From the NCBI GenBank assembly GCA_935421135.1, contig OW285193.1:496001-560000 (forward strand): DNA of 64,000 nucleotides. The letters are read 5' to 3'. The number at the start of each line of letters is the position of its first letter. The stretch's first letter is position 1. This document shows positions 35,601 through 49,100 of this stretch, in pieces. The DNA is from Bugulina stolonifera. Its lineage: Eukaryota; Bryozoa; Gymnolaemata; Cheilostomatida; Bugulidae. Under the pieces are notes generated by a model. It was not told the DNA's origin and searched no databases. It saw only the letters and a list, made by a program, of their open reading frames with translations. The position numbers and the translations under genes are program-made.

Positions 35601-38600
35601 AGAGCAATTCAGTACAAAACACACTTAAAACTTACTTTCATGCAATATTGAACATCTTTTACTAGTTTACAAACTAATAACTCAAGTGAATTTGTCAAAA
35701 ATCACAAATTTGACATTATGTTTCATGTTTGCAAAGTTAAATATTGCATACAAACTCATGTTTTATTGATTTTCATTCAAATTATGCATTCTGAACATTG
35801 GAAAAGTGGCTGAAACAACGTTGTTACAAAGAGCAATTTGGTACAAAACACACTTAAAACTTACTTTCATGCAATATTGAACATCTCTTACTAGTTTACA
35901 AACTAATAACTCAAGTGAATTTGTCAAAAATCACAAATTTGACATTATGTTTCATGTTTGCACAGTTAAATATTGTATGCAAAGTCATGTTTTATTGATT
36001 TTCATTCAAATTCTGTATTCTGAACATTGCAAAAGTGACTGAAACACATTGTTACAAACAGCAATTCGGTACAAAACACACTTAAAACTTACTTTCATGC
36101 AATATTAAACGTCTTTCACTAGTTTACAAACTAATAACTCAAGTGAATTTGTCAAAAATCACAAATTTGACATTATGTTTCATGTTTGCAAAGTTAAATA
36201 TTGTATGCAAAGTCATGTTCTATTGATTTTCATTCAAATCATGCATTCTGAACATTGCAAAAATGACTGAAAGACATTGTTACAAAATGCAATTTGGTAC
36301 AAAACACACTGAAAACTTACTTTCATGCAATATTGAACATCTTTACTAGCTTACAAACTAATAACTTAAGTGAATTTGTCAAAAATCACAAATTTGACAT
36401 TATGTTTCATGTATGCAAAGTTAAATATTGCATGCAAAGTCATGTTTTATTGGTTTTCATTCAACTTATGCATTCTGAACATTGGAAAAGTGACTGAAAC
36501 ACATTGTTACAAACAGCAATTTGGTACAAAACACACTTAAAACTTACTTTCATGCAATATTGAACATCTTTTACTAGTTTACAAACTAATAACTCAAGTG
36601 AATTTGTCAAAAATCACAAATTTGACATTATGTTTCATGTTTGCAAAGTTAAATATTGTATGCAAAGTCATGTTTTATTGATTTTCATTCAAATTCTGCA
36701 TTCTGAACATTGCAAAAGTGGCTGAAACACATTGTTACAAGTAGCAATTTGGTACAAAACACACTTAAAACTTACTTTCATGCATTATTGAACATCTTTT
36801 ACTAGTTTACAAACTAATAACTCAAGTGAATTTGACAAAATCACAAATTTGACATTATGTTTAATGTTAGCAAAGTTAAATATTGTATGCAAAGTCATGT
36901 TTTATTGATTTTCAGTCAAATTATGCACTCTGAACACTGCAAAAGTGACTGAAACAAATTGTTACAGACAGCAATTCGGTACAAAACACACTTAAAACTT
37001 ACTTTCATGCAATATTGAACATCTTTTACTAGTTTACAAACTAATAACTCAAGTGAATTTGTCAACAGTCACAAATTTGACATTATGTTTCATGTTTGCA
37101 AAGTTAAATATTGCATGCAAAGTCATGTTTTATTGGTTTTCATTCAACTTATGCATTCTGAACATTGGAAAAGTGACTGAAACACATTGTTACAAACAGC
37201 AATTTGGTACAAAACACACTTAAAACTTACTTTCATGCAATATTGAACATCTTTTACTAGTTTACAAACTAATAACTCAAGTGAATTTGTCAAAAATCAC
37301 AAATTTGACATTATGTTTCATGTTTGCAAAGTTAAATATTGTATGCAAAGTCATGTTTTATTGATTTTCATTCAAATTCTGCATTCTGAACATTGCAAAA
37401 GTGGCTGAAACACATTGTTACAAGTAGCAATTTGGTACAAAACACACTTAAAACTTACTTTCATGCATTATTGAACATCTTTTACTAGTTTACAAACTAA
37501 TAACTCAAGTGAATTAGTCAAAAATCACAAATTTGACATTATGTTTCATGTTTGCAAAGTTAAATATTGTATGCAAAGTCATGTTTTATTGATTTTAAGT
37601 CAAATTATGCATTCTGAACACTGCAAAAGTGACTGAAACAAATTGTTACAAACAGCAATTCGGTACAAAACACACTTAAAACTTACTTTCATGCAATATT
37701 GAACATCTTTTACTAGTTTACAAACGAACAATTCAGGTGATTTTGTCAAAAATCACAAATTTTACATTATGCTTCATGTTTACAAAGTTAAATATTGCAT
37801 ACAAACTCATGTTTTATTGATTTTCATTCAAATTATGCATTCTGAACATTGGAAAAGTGGCTGAAACAACGTTGTTACAAAGAGCAATTTGGTACAAAAC
37901 ACACTTAAAACTTACTTTCATGCAATATTGAACATCTTTTACTAGTTTACAAACTAATAACTCAAGTGAATTTGTCAAAAATCACAAATTTGACATTATG
38001 TTTCATGTTTGCAAAGTTAAATATTGTATGCAAAGTCATGTTTTATTGATTTTCATTCAAATTCTGTATTCTGAACATTGCAAAAGTGACTGAAACACAT
38101 TGTTACACACAGCAATTCGGTACAAAACACACTTAAAACTTACTTTCATGCAATATTAAACGTCTTTCACTAGTTTACAAACTAATAACTCAAGTGAATT
38201 TGTCAAAAATCACAAATTTGACATTATGTTTCATGTTTGCAAAGTTAAATATTGTATGCAAAGTCATGTTCTATTGATTTTCATTCAAATCATGCATTCT
38301 GAACATTGCAAAAATGACTGAAAGACATTGTTACAAAATGCAATTTGGTACAAAACACACTGAAAACTTACTTTCATGCAATATTGAACATCTTTACTAG
38401 CTTACAAACTAATAACTTAAGTGAATTTGTCAAAAATCACAAATTTGACATTATGTTTCATGTATGCAAAGTTAAATATTGCATGCAAAGTCATGTTTTA
38501 TTGGTTTTCATTCAACTTATGCATTCTGAACATTGGAAAAGTGACTGAAACACATTGTTACAAACAGCAATTTGGTACAAAACACACTTAAAACTTACTT

Positions 38601-41600
38601 TCATGCAATATTGAACATCTTTTACTAGTTTACAAACTAATAACTCAAGTGAATTTGTCAAAAATCACAAATTTGACATTATGTTTCATGTTTGCAAAGT
38701 TAAATATTGTATGCAAAGTCATGTTTTATTGATTTTCATTCAAATTCTGCATTCTGAACATTGCAAAAGTGGTTGAAACACATTGTTACAAGTAGCAATT
38801 TGGTACAAAACACACTTAAAACTTACTTTCATGCATTATTGAACATCTTTTACTAGTTTACAAACTAATAACTCAAGTGAATTTGACAAAATCACAAATT
38901 TGACATTATGTTTAATGTTAGCAAAGTTAAATATTGTATGCAAAGTCCTGTTTTATTGATTTTCAGTCAAATTATGCACTCTGAACACTGCAAAAGTGAC
39001 TGAAACAAATTGTTACAGACAGCAATTCGGTACAAAACACACTTAAAACTTACTTTCATGCAATATTGAACATCTTTTACTAGTTTACAAACGAACAATT
39101 CAGGTGATTTTGTCAAAAATCACAAATTTGACATTATGCTTCATGTTTACAAAGTTAAATATTGCATACAAACTCATGTTTTATTGATTTTCATTCAAAT
39201 TATGCATTCTGAACATTGGAAAAGTGGCTGAAACAACGTTGTTACAAAGAGCAATTTGGCACAAAACACACTTAAAACTTACTTTCATGCAATATTGAAC
39301 ATCTTTTACTAGCTTACAAACTAATAACTTAAGTGAATTTGTCAAAAATCACAAATTTGACATTATGTTTCATGTATGCAAAGTTAAATATTGCATGCAA
39401 AGTCATGTTTTATTGGTTTTCATTCAACTTATGCATTCTGAACATTGGAAAAGTGACTGAAACACATTGTTACAAACAGCAATTTGGTACAAAACACACT
39501 TAAAACTTACTTTCATGCAATATTGAACATCTTTTACTAGCTTACAAACTAATAACTTAAGTGAATTTGTCAAAAATCACAAATTTGACATTATGTTTCA
39601 TGTATGCAAAGTTAAATATCGCATGCAAAGTCATGTTTTATTGGTTTTCATTCAACTTATGCATTCTGAACATTGGAAAAGTGACTGAAACACATTGTTA
39701 CAAACAGCAATTTGGTACAAAACACACTTAAAACTTACTTTCATGCAATATTGAACATCTTTTACTAGTTTACAAACTAATAACTCAAGTGAATTTGTCA
39801 AAAATCACAAATTTGACATTATGTTTCATGTTTGCAAAGTTAAATATTGTATGCAAAGTCATGTTTTATTGATTTTCATTCAAATTCTGCATTCTGAACA
39901 TTGCAAAAGTGGCTGAAACACATTGTTACAAGTAGCAATTTGGTACAAAACACACTTAAAACTTACTTTCATGCATTATTGAACATCTTTTACTAGTTTA
40001 CAAACTAATAACTCAAGTGAATTTGACAAAATCACAAATTTGACATTATGTTTAATGTTAGCAAAGTTAAATATTGTATGCAAAGTCATGTTTTATTGAT
40101 TTTCAGTCAAATTATGCACTCTGAACACTGCAAAAGTGACTGAAACAAATTGTTACAGACAGCAATTCGGTACAAAACACACTTAAAACTTACTTTCATG
40201 CAATATTGAACATCTTTTACTAGTTTACAAACTAATAACTCAAGTGAATTTGTCAACAGTCACAAATTTGACATTATGTTTCATGTTTGCAAAGTTAAAT
40301 ATTGCATGCAAAGTCATGTTTTATTGGTTTTCATTCAACTTATGCATTCTGAACATTGGAAAAGTGACTGAAACACATTGTTACAAACAGCAATTTGGTA
40401 CAAAACACACTTAAAACTTACTTTCATGCAATATTGAACATCTTTTACTAGTTTACAAACTAATAACTCAAGTGAATTTGTCAAAAATCACAAATTTGAC
40501 ATTATGTTTCATGTTTGCAAAGTTAAATATTGTATGCAAAGTCATGTTTTATTGATTTTCATTCAAATTCTGCATTCTGAACATTGCAAAAGTGGCTGAA
40601 ACACATTGTTACAAGTAGCAATTTGGTACAAAACACACTTAAAACTTACTTTCATGCATTATTGAACATCTTTTACTAGTTTACAAACTAATAACTCAAG
40701 TGAATTAGTCAAAAATCACAAAATTTGACATTATGTTTCATGTTTGCAAAGTTAAATATTGTATGCAAAGTCATGTTTTATTGATTTTAAGTCAAATTAT
40801 GCATTCTGAACACTGCAAAAGTGACTGAAACAAATTGTTACAAACAGCAATTCGGTACAAAACACACTTAAAACTTACTTTCATGCAATATTGAACATCT
40901 TTTACTAGTTTACAAACGAACAATTCAGGTGATTTTGTCAAAAATCACAAATTTTACATTATGCTTCATGTTTACAAAGTTAAATATTGCATACAAACTC
41001 ATGTTTTATTGATTTTCATTCAAATTATGCATTCTGAACATTGGAAAAGTGGCTGAAACAACGTTGTTACAAAGAGCAATTTGGTACAAAACACACTTAA
41101 AACTTACTTTCATGCAATATTGAACATCTTTTACTAGTTTACAAACTAATAACTCAAGTGAATTTGTCAAAAATCACAAATTTGACATTATGTTTCATGT
41201 TTGCAAAGTTAAATATTGTATGCAAAGTCATGTTTTATTGATTTTCATTCAAATTCTGTATTCTGAACATTGCAAAAGTGACTGAAACACATTGTTACAC
41301 ACAGCAATTCGGTACAAAACACACTTAAAACTTACTTTCATGCAATATTAAACGTCTTTCACTAGTTTACAAACTAATAACTCAAGTGAATTTGTCAAAA
41401 ATCACAAATTTGACATTATGTTTCATGTTTGCAAAGTTAAATATTGTATGCAAAGTCATGTTCTATTGATTTTCATTCAAATCATGCATTCTGAACATTG
41501 CAAAAATGACTGAAAGACATTGTTACAAAATGCAATTTGGTACAAAACACACTGAAAACTTACTTTCATGCAATATTGAACATCTTTACTAGCTTACAAA

Positions 41601-44600
41601 CTAATAACTTAAGTGAATTTGTCAAAAATCACAAATTTGACATTATGTTTCATGTATGCAAAGTTAAATATTGCATGCAAAGTCATGTTTTATTGGTTTT
41701 CATTCAACTTATGCATTCTGAACATTGGAAAAGTGACTGAAACACATTGTTACAAACAGCAATTTGGTACAAAACACACTTAAAACTTACTTTCATGCAA
41801 TATTGAACATCTTTTACTAGTTTACAAACTAATAACTCAAGTGAATTTGTCAAAAATCACAAATTTGACATTATGTTTCATGTTTGCAAAGTTAAATATT
41901 GTATGCAAAGTCATGTTTTATTGATTTTCATTCAAATTCTGCATTCTGAACATTGCAAAAGTGGCTGAAACACATTGTTACAAGTAGCAATTTGGTACAA
42001 AACACACTTAAAACTTACTTTCATGCATTATTGAACATCTTTTACTAGTTTACAAACTAATAACTCAAGTGAATTTGACAAAATCACAAATTTGACATTA
42101 TGTTTAATGTTAGCAAAGTTAAATATTGTATGCAAAGTCCTGTTTTATTGATTTTCAGTCAAATTATGCACTCTGAACACTGCAAAAGTGACTGAAACAA
42201 ATTGTTACAGACAGCAATTCGGTACAAAACACACTTAAAACTTACTTTCATGCAATATTGAACATCTTTTACTAGTTTACAAACGAACAATTCAGGTGAT
42301 TTTGTCAAAAATCACAAATTTGACATTATGCTTCATGTTTACAAAGTTAAATATTGCATACAAACTCATGTTTTATTGATTTTCATTCAAATTATGCATT
42401 CTGAACATTGGAAAAGTGGCTGAAACAACGTTGTTACAAAGAGCAATTTGGCACAAAACACACTTAAAACTTACTTTCATGCAATATTGAACATCTTTTA
42501 CTAGCTTACAAACTAATAACTTAAGTGAATTTGTCAAAAATCACAAATTTGACATTATGTTTCATGTATGCAAAGTTAAATATTGCATGCAAAGTCATGT
42601 TTTATTGGTTTTCATTCAACTTATGCATTCTGAACATTGGAAAAGTGACTGAAACACATTGTTACAAACAGCAATTTGGTACAAAACACACTTAAAACTT
42701 ACTTTCATGCAATATTGAACATCTTTTACTAGCTTACAAACTAATAACTTAAGTGAATTTGTCAAAAATCACAAATTTGACATTATGTTTCATGTATGCA
42801 AAGTTAAATATCGCATGCAAAGTCATGTTTTATTGGTTTTCATTCAACTTATGCATTCTGAACATTGGAAAAGTGACTGAAACACATTGTTACAAACAGC
42901 AATTTGGTACAAAACACACTTAAAACTTACTTTCATGCAATATTGAACATCTTTTACTAGTTTACAAACTAATAACTCAAGTGAATTTGTCAAAAATCAC
43001 AAATTTGACATTATGTTTCATGTTTGCAAAGTTAAATATTGTATGCAAAGTCATGTTTTATTGATTTTCATTCAAATTCTGCATTCTGAACATTGCAAAA
43101 GTGGCTGAAACACATTGTTACAAGTAGCAATTTGGTACAAAACACACTTAAAACTTACTTTCATGCATTATTGAACATCTTTTACTAGTTTACAAACTAA
43201 TAACTCAAGTGAATTTGACAAAATCACAAATTTGACATTATGTTTAATGTTAGCAAAGTTAAATATTGTATGCAAAGTCATGTTTTATTGATTTTCAGTC
43301 AAATTATGCACTCTGAACACTGCAAAAGTGACTGAAACAAATTGTTACAGACAGCAATTCGGTACAAAACACACTTAAAACTTACTTTCATGCAATATTG
43401 AACATCTTTTACTAGTTTACAAACTAATAACTCAAGTGAATTTGTCAACAGTCACAAATTTGACATTATGTTTCATGTTTGCAAAGTTAAATATTGCATG
43501 CAAAGTCATGTTTTATTGGTTTTCATTCAACTTATGCATTCTGAACATTGGAAAAGTGACTGAAACACATTGTTACAAACAGCAATTTGGTACAAAACAC
43601 ACTTAAAACTTACTTTCATGCAATATTGAACATCTTTTACTAGTTTACAAACTAATAACTCAAGTGAATTTGTCAAAAATCACAAATTTGACATTATGTT
43701 TCATGTTTGCAAAGTTAAATATTGTATGCAAAGTCATGTTTTATTGATTTTCATTCAAATTATGCATTCTGAACATTGGAAAAGTGGCTGAAACAACGTT
43801 GTTACAAAGAGCAATTTGGTACAAAACACACTTAAAACTTACTTTCATGCAATATTGAACATCTTTTACTAGCTTACAAACTAATAACTTAAGTGAATTT
43901 GTCAAAAATCACAAATTTGACATTATGTTTCATGTATGCAAAGTTAAATATTGCATGCAAAGTCATGTTTTATTGGTTTTCATTCAACTTATGCATTCTG
44001 AACATTGGAAAAGTGACTGAAACACATTGTTACAAACAGCAATTTGGTACAAAACACACTTAAAACTTACTTTCATGCAATATTGAACATCTTTTACTAG
44101 TTTACAAACTAATAACTCAAGTGAATTTGTCAAAAATCACAAATTTGACATTATGTTTCATGTTTGCTTAGTTAAATATTGTATGCAAAGTCATGTTTTA
44201 TTGATTTTCATTCAAATTCTGCATTCTGAACATTGCAAAAGTGGCTGAAACACATTGTTACAAGTAGCAATTTGGTACAAAACACACTTAAAACTTACTT
44301 TCATGCATTATTGAACATCTTTTACTAGTTTACAAACTAATGACTCAAGTGAATTTGACAAAATCACAAATTTGACATTATGTTTAATGTTAGCAAAGTT
44401 AAATATTGTATGCAAAGTCATGTTTTATTGATTTTCATTCAAATTATGCATTCTGAACATTGCAAAAGTGACTGAAACACATTGTTACAAACAGCAATTC
44501 GGTACAAAACACACTTAAAACTTACTTTCATGCAACATTGAACATCTTTTACTAGTTTACAAACGAACAATTCAAGTGATTTTGCCAAAAATCACAAATT

Positions 44601-46140
44601 TGACATTATGTTTCATGTTTACAAAGTTAAATATTGCATACAAACTCATGTTTTATTGATTTTCATTCAAATTATGCATTCTGAACATTGGAAAAGTGAC
44701 TGAAACACGTTGTTACAAAGAGCAATTCAGTACAAAACACACTTAAAACTTACTTTCATGCAATATTGAACATCTTTTACTAGTTTACAAACTAATAACT
44801 CAAGTGAATTTGTCAAAAATCACAAATTTGACATTATGTTTCATGTTTGCAAAGTTAAATATTGCATACAAACTCATGTTTTATTGATTTTCATTCAAAT
44901 TATGCATTCTGAACATTGGAAAAGTGGCTGAAACAACGTTGTTACAAAGAGCAATTTGGTACAAAACACACTTAAAACTTACTTTCATGCAGTATTGAAC
45001 ATCTCTTACTAGTTTACAAACTAATAACTCAAGTGAATTTGTCAAAAATCACAAATTTGACATTATGTTTCATGTTTGCACAGTTAAATATTGTATGCAA
45101 AGTCATGTTTTATTGATTTTCATTCAAATTCTGTATTCTGAACATTGCAAAAGTGACTGAAACACATTGTTACAAACAGCAATTCGGTACAAAACACACT
45201 TAAAACTTACTTTCATGCAATATTAAACGTCTTTCACTAGTTTACAAACTAATAACTCAAGTGAATTTGTCAAAAATCACAAATTTGACATTATGTTTCA
45301 TGTTTGCAAAGTTAAATATTGTATGCAAAGTCATGTTCTATTGATTTTCATTCAAATCATGCATTCTGAACATTGCAAAAATGACTGAAAGACATTGTTA
45401 CAAAATGCAATTTGGTACAAAACACACTGAAAACTTACTTTCATGCAATATTGAACATCTTTACTAGCTTACAAACTAATAACTTAAGTGAATTTGTCAA
45501 AAATCACAAATTTGACATTATGTTTCATGTATGCAAAGTTAAATATTGCATGCAAAGTCATGTTTTATTGGTTTTCATTCAACTTATGCATTCTGAACAT
45601 TGGAAAAGTGACTGAAACACATTGTTACAAACAGCAATTTGGTACAAAACACACTTAAAACTTACTTTCATGCAATATTGAACATCTTTTACTAGTTTAC
45701 AAACTAATAACTCAAGTGAATTTGTCAAAAATCACAAATTTGACATTATGTTTCATGTTTGCAAAGTTAAATATTGTATGCAAAGTCATGTTTTATTGAT
45801 TTTCATTCAAATTCTGCATTCTGAACATTGCAAAAGTGGCTGAAACACATTGTTACAAGTAGCAATTTGGTACAAAACACACTTAAAACTTACTTTCATG
45901 CATTATTGAACATCTTTTACTAGTTTACAAACTAATAACTCAAGTGAATTTGACAAAATCACAAATTTGACATTATGTTTAATGTTAGCAAAGTTAAATA
46001 TTGTATGCAAAGTCATGTTTTATTGATTTTCAGTCAAATTATGCACTCTGAACACTGCAAAAGTGACTGAAACAAATTGTTACAGACAGCAATTCGGTAC
46101 AAAACACACTTAAAACTTACTTTCATGCAATATTGAACAT
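32700..46140 (+). repeat. 40-monomer (9118-bp) long-range duplication
   Basis: Rare variants recur at a constant 9118-bp offset: CCTGTTTTAT 33021/42139, GCTTAG 35048/44166, ATGACTCAA 35222/44340, CTCTTACTAG 35885/45003 and the AAAATGCAATTTGG monomer at 36294/45412. The matched blocks are about 32.7-37.0 kb and 41.8-46.1 kb, and the order diverges near 37.03/46.15 kb. The same variant order also occurs at about 19-22.4 kb, left of the retrotransposon. Confidence 0.75.
36500..43750 (+). repeat. 14-monomer higher-order repeat (3192 bp)
   Basis: Variants recur at 3192 bp, exactly 14 monomers: CCTGTTTTAT 38947/42139, CAACAG 40254/43446, and the T-deleted CATCTTTACTAG monomer 38345/41537. The match starts after about 36.5 kb and breaks near 40.56/43.75 kb, so there are about 2.3 tandem units. 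The GAATTAGTC variant at about 37515 and 40705 fits the same register. Confidence 0.75.
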
Positions 46141-49100
46141 CTTTTACTAGTTTACAAACGAACAATTCAGGTGATTTTGTCAAAAATCACAAATTTGACA
46201 TTATGCTTCATGTTTACAAAGTTAAATATTGCATACAAACTCATGTTTTATTGATTTTCATTCAAATTATGCATTCTGAACATTGGAAAAGTGGCTGAAA
46301 CAACGTTGTTACAAAGAGCAATTTGGTACAAAACACACTTAAAACTTACTTTCATGCAATATTGAACATCTTTTACTAGCTTACAAACTAATAACTTAAG
46401 TGAATTTGTCAAAAATCACAAATTTGACATTATGTTTCATGTATGCAAAGTTAAATATTGCATGCAAAGTCATGTTTTATTGGTTTTCATTCAACTTATG
46501 CATTCTGAACATTGGAAAAGTGACTGAAACACATTGTTACAAACAGCAATTTTGTACAAAACACACTTAAAACTTACTTTCATGCAATATTGAACATCTT
46601 TTACTAGTTTACAAACTAATAACTCAAGTGAATTTGTCAAAAATCACAAATTTGACATTATGTTTCATGTTTGCAAAGTTAAATATTGTATGCAAAGTCA
46701 TGTTTTATTGAGTTTCATTCAAATTCTGCATTCTGAACATTGCAAAAGTGGCTGAAACACATTGTTACAAGTAGCAATTTGGTACAAAACACACTTAAAA
46801 CTTACTTTCATGCATTATTGAACATCTTTTACTAGTTTACAAACTAATAACTCAAGTGAATTTGACAAAATCACAAATTTGACATTATGTTTAATGTTAG
46901 CAAAGTTAAATATTGTATGCAAAGACATGTTTTATTGATTTTCAGTCAAATTATGCACTCTGAACACTGCAAAAGTGACTGAAACAAATTGTTACAGACA
47001 GCAATTCGGTACAAAACACACTTAAAACTTACTTTCATGCAATATTGAACATCTTTTACTAGTTTCCAAACGAACAATTCAGGTGATTTTGTCAAAAATC
47101 ACAAATTTGACATTATGCTTCATGTTTACAAAGTTAAATATTGCATACAAGCTCATGTTTTATTGATTTTCATTCAAATTATGCATTCTGAACATTGGAA
47201 AAGTGGCTGAAACAACGTTGTTACAAAGAGCAATTTGGTACAAAACACACTTAAAACTTACTTTCATGCAATATTGAACATCTTTTACTAGCTTACAAAC
47301 TAATAACTTAAGTGAATTTGTCAAAAATCACAAATTTGACATTATGTTTCATGTATGCAAAGTTAAATATTGCATGCAAAGTCATGTTTTATTGGTTTTC
47401 ATTCAACTTATGCATTCTGAACATTGGAAAAGTGACTGAAACACATTGTTACAAACAGCAATTTGGTACAAAACACACTTAAAACTTACTTTCATGCAAT
47501 ATTGAACATCTTTTACTAGTTTACAAACTAATAACTCAAGTGAATTTGTCAAAAATCACAAATTTGACATTATGTTTCATGTTTGCAAAGTTAAATATTG
47601 TATGCAAAGTCATGTTTTATTGATTTTCATTCAAATTCTGCATTCTGAACATTGCAAAAGTGGCTGAAACACATTGTTACAAGTAGCAATTTGGTACAAA
47701 ACACACTTAAAACTTACTTTCATGCATTATTGAACATCTTTTACTAGTTTACAAACTAATAACTCAAGTGAATTTGACAAAATCACAAATTTGACATTAT
47801 GTTTAATGTTAGCAAAGTTAAATATTGTATGCAAAGTCATGTTTTATTGATTTTCAGTCAAATTATGCACTCTGAACACTGCAAAAGTGACTGAAACAAA
47901 TTGTTACAGACAGCAATTCGGTACAAAACACACTTAAAACTTACTTTCATGCAATATTGAACATCTTTTACTAGTTTACAAACGAACAATTCAGGTGATT
48001 TTGTCAAAAATCACAAATTTGACATTATGCTTCATGTTTACAAAGTTAAATATTGCATACAAACTCATGTTTTATTGATTTTCATTCAAATTATGCATTC
48101 TGAACATTGGAAAAGTGGCTGAAACAACGTTGTTACAAAGAGCAATTTGGTACAAAACACACTTAAAACTTACTTTCATGCAATATTGAACATCTTTTAC
48201 TAGCTTACAAACTAATAACTTAAGTGAATTTGTCAAAAATCACAAATTTGACATTATGTTTCATGTATGCAAAGTTAAATATTGCATGCAAAGTCATGTT
48301 TTATTGGTTTTCATTCAACTTATGCATTCTGAACATTGGAAAAGTGACTGAAACACATTGTTACAAACAGCAATTTTGTACAAAACACACTTAAAACTTA
48401 CTTTCATGCAATATTGAACATCTTTTACTAGTTTACAAACTAATAACTCAAGTGAATTTGTCAAAAATCACAAATTTGACATTATGTTTCATGTTTGCAA
48501 AGTTAAATATTGTATGCAAAGTCATGTTTTATTGAGTTTCATTCAAATTCTGCATTCTGAACATTGCAAAAGTGGCTGAAACACATTGTTACAAGTAGCA
48601 ATTTGGTACAAAACACACTTAAAACTTACTTTCATGCATTATTGAACATCTTTTACTAGTTTACAAACTAATAACTCAAGTGAATTTGACAAAATCACAA
48701 ATTTGACATTATGTTTAATGTTAGCAAAGTTAAATATTGTATGCAAAGACATGTTTTATTGATTTTCAGTCAAATTATGCACTCTGAACACTGCAAAAGT
48801 GACTGAAACAAATTGTTACAGACAGCAATTCGGTACAAAACACACTTAAAACTTACTTTCATGCAATATTGAACATCTTTTACTAGTTTCCAAACGAACA
48901 ATTCAGGTGATTTTGTCAAAAATCACAAATTTGACATTATGCTTCATGTTTACAAAGTTAAATATTGCATACAAGCTCATGTTTTATTGATTTTCATTCA
49001 AATTATGCATTCTGAACATTGGAAAAGTGGCTGAAACAACGTTGTTACAAAGAGCAATTTGGTACAAAACACACTTAAAACTTACTTTCATGCAATATTG
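45400..49100 (+). repeat. 8-monomer higher-order repeat (about 1824 bp), two copies
   Basis: Private variants recur one 8-monomer step apart: TTTTGTACAAAA at about 46551/48374, TTGAGTTTCATT at 46711/48535 (1824 bp) and TTTCCAAACG at about 47064/48887. These mark a local duplication of eight monomers. Confidence 0.7.
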
